In this document: positions 60,889 to 64,000 of the stretch, in pieces | How positions within the stretch are numbered: the first letter of the stretch is position 1 | Layout: every line of letters starts with the position of its first letter | NCBI GenBank assembly: GCA_046846435.1 | Contig: CP128407.1 | Span: 496,001-560,000 of the forward strand | DNA length: 64,000 nucleotides | Direction of reading: 5' to 3' | Source: Nanosynbacter sp963524495 | GTDB taxonomy: Bacteria > Patescibacteriota > Saccharimonadia > Saccharimonadales > Saccharimonadaceae | Notes under the pieces: model-generated | Told to the model about the DNA's origin: nothing | Database searches by the model: none | Seen by the model: the letters and a program-made list of their open reading frames with translations, nothing else | Translations under genes and position numbers: made by a program

Positions 60889-61764
60889 TTACATCTTCGT
60901 TGCATTACTTCGCAGACGTGCGATTCGATCTTCTAGTGGCGGATGGGTGCTAAATAACTTTGAGAAAAAGCCAGGACGCAGCGGATTATTCATAAACAAG
61001 TTCGCTGTTGAAGTACTCTGCCTGCGCATTGGCCGACCATAACTTTGTAATTTCTCCAGTGCCATCGCCAACCCCTCCGAGTCGCGAGTCAAGAGCGCGC
61101 CCGAAGCATCCGCGAGATACTCGCGCTGGCGGCTGACTGCCAGTTGCGTAATCGTTGCTAAAATCGGTGCCAAGATTACTACTATAATACCCACGATGTA
61201 GACAATCGGGCTGGTATCCCCGTCATCATCATCGCCATATATCATCATCCGGAGTGCGATATCAGCAAGCAACCCAATAGCACTCACCAACCCAAAGGCA
61301 ATCATACTAACGCGAATATCGTAATTACGCACATGACTCATCTCGTGCGCCATCACCGCCTCGAGTTCGCGCTTGTCCATAATTTCCAACAGCCCAGTAG
61401 TCGCACCGACGATAGCGTGCTTTGGATCGCGGCCCGTCGCAAACGCGTTTGGCGCTGGATCGTCAATAATGTAGACTTTTGGCATCGGCATGCCGGAAGC
61501 AATCGCGAGGTTTTCTACTACTCGCCACAGCTCCGGCGCATCCTTCTTTTCAATCTGCTGCGCACCGCTCATCGCCATGGCCAATTTACCAGCGATATAA
61601 TATTGTAACCACGCATAAAGCAGCGCACAACCGACAATGATCAACGACAATGAATAGTTCCGTAGATACATACCGACCAGTACACCGATTACGCCGATAA
61701 TCGCCACAAACACTGCCATGATCAGCACGGTGTTTCGCTTATTATGAGAAATTGCACTATACAT
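60889..61764 (-). CDS. htpX: HtpX-like zinc metalloprotease
   Basis: 291 residues. Two N-terminal membrane helices, then AVMAHEMSHVRNYDIR with the HExxH site (about residue 138), two more helices, and SRQREYLADASGALLT with the third zinc ligand Glu. It degrades damaged membrane proteins. TGGTATAAT ends six bases before the ATG, so a leaderless message separate from lemA. lemA-htpX pairing is common. Confidence 0.95.
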   Translation of the reverse strand: MYSAISHNKRNTVLIMAVFVAIIGVIGVLVGMYLRNYSLSLIIVGCALLYAWLQYYIAGKLAMAMSGAQQIEKKDAPELWRVVENLAIASGMPMPKVYIIDDPAPNAFATGRDPKHAIVGATTGLLEIMDKRELEAVMAHEMSHVRNYDIRVSMIAFGLVSAIGLLADIALRMMIYGDDDDGDTSPIVYIVGIIVVILAPILATITQLAVSRQREYLADASGALLTRDSEGLAMALEKLQSYGRPMRRQSTSTANLFMNNPLRPGFFSKLFSTHPPLEDRIARLRSNATKM

Positions 61765-61778
61765 GTAGTTATTATACC

Positions 61779-61808
61779 AAAAACCGCCCGCCGAAAACAG
61801 GCGAGCGG
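61779..61808 (-). terminator. Terminator of lemA
   Basis: Minus strand: arms ccgctcgcc (61808-61800) and ggcgggcgg (61792-61784) with one G-U pair and a 7-nt loop, then TTTTT. Confidence 0.85.
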
Positions 61809-61835
61809 CCTAGTTCAGGCAAAGATTATCCTGCC

Positions 61836-62405
61836 TTAGAATTTCACCTCGACTGGATTCTCAACACTTGCTCGATCAGCAACCTCAAAGAATTCTTTTG
61901 CCTGGAAGCCGAACATGCCGGCAACCATGTTAGCTGGGAACCTTTGAATCCTTGTGTTCAAATCGCGAACGCCGCCATTATAAAAGCGACGCGATGCCTG
62001 AATCTTATCCTCAGTGTCAACCAGTTCTTGCTGTAGCTGCAAGAAGTTCTCATTAGCCTTCAGTTCCGGATACGCCTCAGCGACAGCGAACAGGCTCTTT
62101 AGGGCACCCTCTAACATATTCTCCGCCTGAGCCGTATCAGCCACGCCTTTGGCACCCATAATAGCCGACCGCGCTTCAGTAACCTTTTCAAATACTTCTT
62201 TCTCGTGCGTGGCGTAGCCCTTGACTGAGTTAACCAGGTTTGGAATCAAGTCAGTCCGGCGTTTGAGCTGGACAGTGATATCACTCCATGCTTCCTCGAC
62301 GCGGTTACGCAGCGTCACCAGTCCGTTGTACGTACCGATCAAAAACGCCACGATCAGAACGATAACGACACCAACGATAATTAAGGTTATTATTACTGCA
62401 TCCAT
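61836..62405 (-). CDS. lemA: LemA family protein
   Basis: 189 residues. N-terminal membrane helix (about 4-26), YNGLVTLRNRVEEAWSDITVQLKRRTDLIPNLVNSVKGYA (cited in parts), helical bundle, and NTRIQRFPANMVAGMFGFQAKEFFEV at the end, all typical. Role uncertain; often next to htpX. AAGGAGAA site, TGGTATAAT further upstream. Confidence 0.95.
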   Translation of the reverse strand: MDAVIITLIIVGVVIVLIVAFLIGTYNGLVTLRNRVEEAWSDITVQLKRRTDLIPNLVNSVKGYATHEKEVFEKVTEARSAIMGAKGVADTAQAENMLEGALKSLFAVAEAYPELKANENFLQLQQELVDTEDKIQASRRFYNGGVRDLNTRIQRFPANMVAGMFGFQAKEFFEVADRASVENPVEVKF

Positions 62406-62493
62406 GTTCTATTCTCCTTATGGTTAGTACCTTATACACATAATTATACCATACACACGAGTCGTATAGTGGCAAAATCATGCCAACTCATTG

Positions 62494-62523
62494 TTGACAC
62501 GCAGCTCATCATAGTCGTATACT
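62494..62523 (+). promoter_or_regulatory. Promoter of the AbrB-ABC exporter operon
   Basis: TTGACA at 62494-62499, 18-bp spacer, TATACT at 62518-62523. Confidence 0.75.
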
Positions 62524-62527
62524 TATT

Positions 62528-62548
62528 CATATAAATCATATTTATATG
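62528..62548 (+). promoter_or_regulatory. Probable operator: inverted repeat at the transcription start
   Basis: Perfect arms CATATAAAT (62528-62536) and ATTTATATG (62540-62548) around CAT, placed directly over the predicted start and just before the regulator gene. A natural site for autoregulation. Confidence 0.6.
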
Positions 62549-62563
62549 AAAGAAAGGAATTAT

Positions 62564-62779
62564 ATGACAAAACCAAAGAGTAGACATGCTTGGACAGTCA
62601 AGGTTGGCGAACGCGGGCAAATTGTGATACCCAAAGAGGCACGAGATATTTTTAATATCAAGCCTGGCGATACACTTATCATGCTCGGCGACAAGCAGCA
62701 AGGAATTGCTATTCCGACTAAGAATAAAGTCATTGATACAATCACCGCCGTACTCAATGATACGGAGATGAAATCATGA
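62564..62779 (+). CDS. AbrB/SpoVT-family transcriptional regulator
   Basis: 71 residues from 62564 (GAAAGGA site); an ATG at 62546 inside the operator is rejected. TVKVGERGQIVIPKEARDIFNIKPGDTLIMLGDKQQGIAI (cited in parts) is the swapped-hairpin AbrB DNA-binding domain. Its stop overlaps the ATPase gene start by 4 bp (ATGA), so it very likely controls the exporter. Confidence 0.9.
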   Translation: MTKPKSRHAWTVKVGERGQIVIPKEARDIFNIKPGDTLIMLGDKQQGIAIPTKNKVIDTITAVLNDTEMKS

Positions 62780-63501
62780 ATGCAATCACTGCGACCAACT
62801 TAACAAAACGCTACGGTGACTTTGTCGCAGTCGACAGCCTTAATCTATCAATTGAAAAGGGTGAGTTATTTTCACTACTCGGTGTCAATGGTGCGGGTAA
62901 GACGACACTGATTAAAATGTTATCTTGCTTAAGCCAACCAACACAAGGTGATGCTATTTTACTCGGCAATAGTATTACCGAAAAACCTCAGGCAGTCAAA
63001 CAGATGATCAACGTTTCACCGCAAGAAACTGCTGTAGCTGGTAATTTATCAGTCCGCGAGAATCTCGAACTGATCGCTGGACTCTACGGACAATCTGCTC
63101 ATAACGCCAGTGAGAGCGCCTCGCGTATGGCAAGCCAATTCAAGCTCGAAACTGTCGAACATAAAAAAGCTAAGCATTTGTCTGGCGGCATGCAGCGACG
63201 CCTGTCGATCGCCATGGCACTCATCTCAAATCCAAAAATATTATTCATTGACGAACCAACGCTAGGTCTTGATATTTTCTCGCGCCGTGAGTTATGGGAG
63301 GCGATCCAGTTGCTCAAAGGTACAGTGACGACACTGCTCACAACCCACTATCTCGAGGAAATTGAAGCATTGTCTGATCGTGTCGGCGTTATGGCGCGCG
63401 GCAAGCTCGTGGCGATCGGTACAGTAGCAGAACTGCAAAAACAAACCAATACGCGCACTCTCGAGGATGCGTTTGTCGCACTTGTAGGGGGTATTCGATG
63501 A
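62776..63501 (+). CDS. ABC exporter ATP-binding protein
   Basis: 241 residues. Walker A LLGVNGAGKTTLIKML, signature HLSGGMQRRLSIAMAL, Walker B ILFIDEPTLGLD, H-loop LLTTHYLEE. Of the DrrA/CcmA type that pairs with a separate permease, used for drug, antibiotic or polysaccharide export. Start and stop each overlap their neighbours by 4 bp. Confidence 0.95.
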   Translation: MNAITATNLTKRYGDFVAVDSLNLSIEKGELFSLLGVNGAGKTTLIKMLSCLSQPTQGDAILLGNSITEKPQAVKQMINVSPQETAVAGNLSVRENLELIAGLYGQSAHNASESASRMASQFKLETVEHKKAKHLSGGMQRRLSIAMALISNPKILFIDEPTLGLDIFSRRELWEAIQLLKGTVTTLLTTHYLEEIEALSDRVGVMARGKLVAIGTVAELQKQTNTRTLEDAFVALVGGIR

Positions 63502-64000
63502 GATCATTACTATTTGCTAAACGCTGTACGAAAGAAGTTGTACGCGATCCGATCAATCTATTCTTTGGATTAGTCTTTCCACTCGTTTTGCTTGGACTAC
63601 TTTCTATTATAAATGTCAGCATTCCTGCCGAAGCCAATAATACTATGTTTGCCATCAAAAATTTGGCACCAGGTATCGCAATGTTCGGTACGGCATTCCT
63701 AGCACTATTCTCAGGTATGCTCCTAGCAAAAGACCGAACTTCATCATTCCTGATGCGTCTGTTTACCTCGCCTATGACAGCCCGAGATTTTATCATTGGA
63801 TACACAATTCCGATGATTATCATTGCTACCATGCAGGCAGTGATTACCCTCGTTATCGCCTGCTTTATCGGGCTCGACTTTTCAGTGCATATTATTGGGG
63901 CAATGGTTATTACAACGGTAACGTCGCTTCTATTTGTTGGATGTGGGTTATTCTTCGGCAGTCTCATTAACGAGCGAGCAGTTGGCGGTATATGTGGCGC
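63498..64000 (+). CDS. ABC-2 type permease (3' end outside window)
   Basis: The frame from ATG 63498 stays open to the window edge: MRSLLFAKRCTKEVVRDPIN, a membrane helix (NLFFGLVFPLVLLGLLSI), ...KNLAPGIAMFGTAFLALFSGML, LMRLFTSPMTARDFIIGY and further helices (cited in parts), typical of ABC-2 exporters. It overlaps the ATPase stop (ATGA). At least 167 residues are visible; the C-terminal half is missing. No stop is seen in this frame. Confidence 0.92.
   Translation, partial: MRSLLFAKRCTKEVVRDPINLFFGLVFPLVLLGLLSIINVSIPAEANNTMFAIKNLAPGIAMFGTAFLALFSGMLLAKDRTSSFLMRLFTSPMTARDFIIGYTIPMIIIATMQAVITLVIACFIGLDFSVHIIGAMVITTVTSLLFVGCGLFFGSLINERAVGGICG

Noticed and set aside
63389..63967. 192-codon minus-strand frame at the window end
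   Set aside because: It is antisense to the ABC-2 permease, which has coupled start and helix pattern.

Overview
The window reads as one contiguous, gene-dense chromosome segment of a Patescibacterium, most likely a member of Candidatus Saccharibacteria (TM7). The case is: compact streamlined genes with many 1-20 bp overlaps; standard code with TGA used as a real stop (several TGATG and ATGA junctions), which argues against Absconditabacteria/Gracilibacteria; short versions of several conserved enzymes (AlaRS, MetRS, Rel, L32); two Rpf-like G5 proteins; an FtsA-like ATPase followed by a baseplate-J-like membrane protein. The phylum is an inference from gene content, not from a marker tree.

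Layout. 0-7.1 kb: end of a Rel-type ppGpp enzyme, a repeat copy, then a leftward block ppa-trxB-FKBP-ABC exporter-pheT. 7.1-12.5 kb: an accessory block that separates pheT from pheS. It holds a SLOG-fold protein, a HIT protein, a small Asp/Asn/Gly-rich protein, a pentapeptide-like protein, a CYTH phosphatase, and a soluble protein plus 4-TM protein pair that resembles phage lambda RexA/RexB in layout. 12.5-18.4 kb: an MIP channel, rmuC, membrane proteins, tRNA-Gln, an orphan ParB-like protein, trmD. 18.5-27.4 kb: khpA-like, mltG, ruvX, baseplate-J-like, ftsA-like, alaS, a sortase-type surface protein, rpsP. 27.5-38.3 kb: a pseudokinase-like gene, mnmA with its cysteine desulfurase, tatD, metG, rsmA, two Rpf-like cell-wall proteins. 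38.4-48 kb: pcrA, a long disordered membrane protein, tpiA-pgk-pyk, rnc-NUDIX-nusB-rpmF. 48-54 kb: a secreted protein, leuS, a LolA/LprG-like protein, a MurF-like ligase, a candidate structured ncRNA. 54-57.8 kb: GNAT and pta on overlapping divergent promoters, then a cluster of nucleotide-handling enzymes, one of them interrupted by a stop. 57.8-64 kb: ligA, a membrane protein, htpX-lemA, and an AbrB-regulated ABC exporter that runs off the window.

Cross-cutting observations. (1) About twenty genes have a -10 box (often extended TGnTATAAT) only 6-8 nt upstream of the start codon, so their mRNAs should be leaderless; other genes have clear Shine-Dalgarno sites. (2) A 116-bp palindromic element occurs twice at about 91% identity, once between genes and once in frame inside leuS, like the palindromic elements of Rickettsia. 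(3) Possible new systems are the RexAB-like pair and a 90-nt RNA with its own promoter, terminator and a possible pseudoknot.
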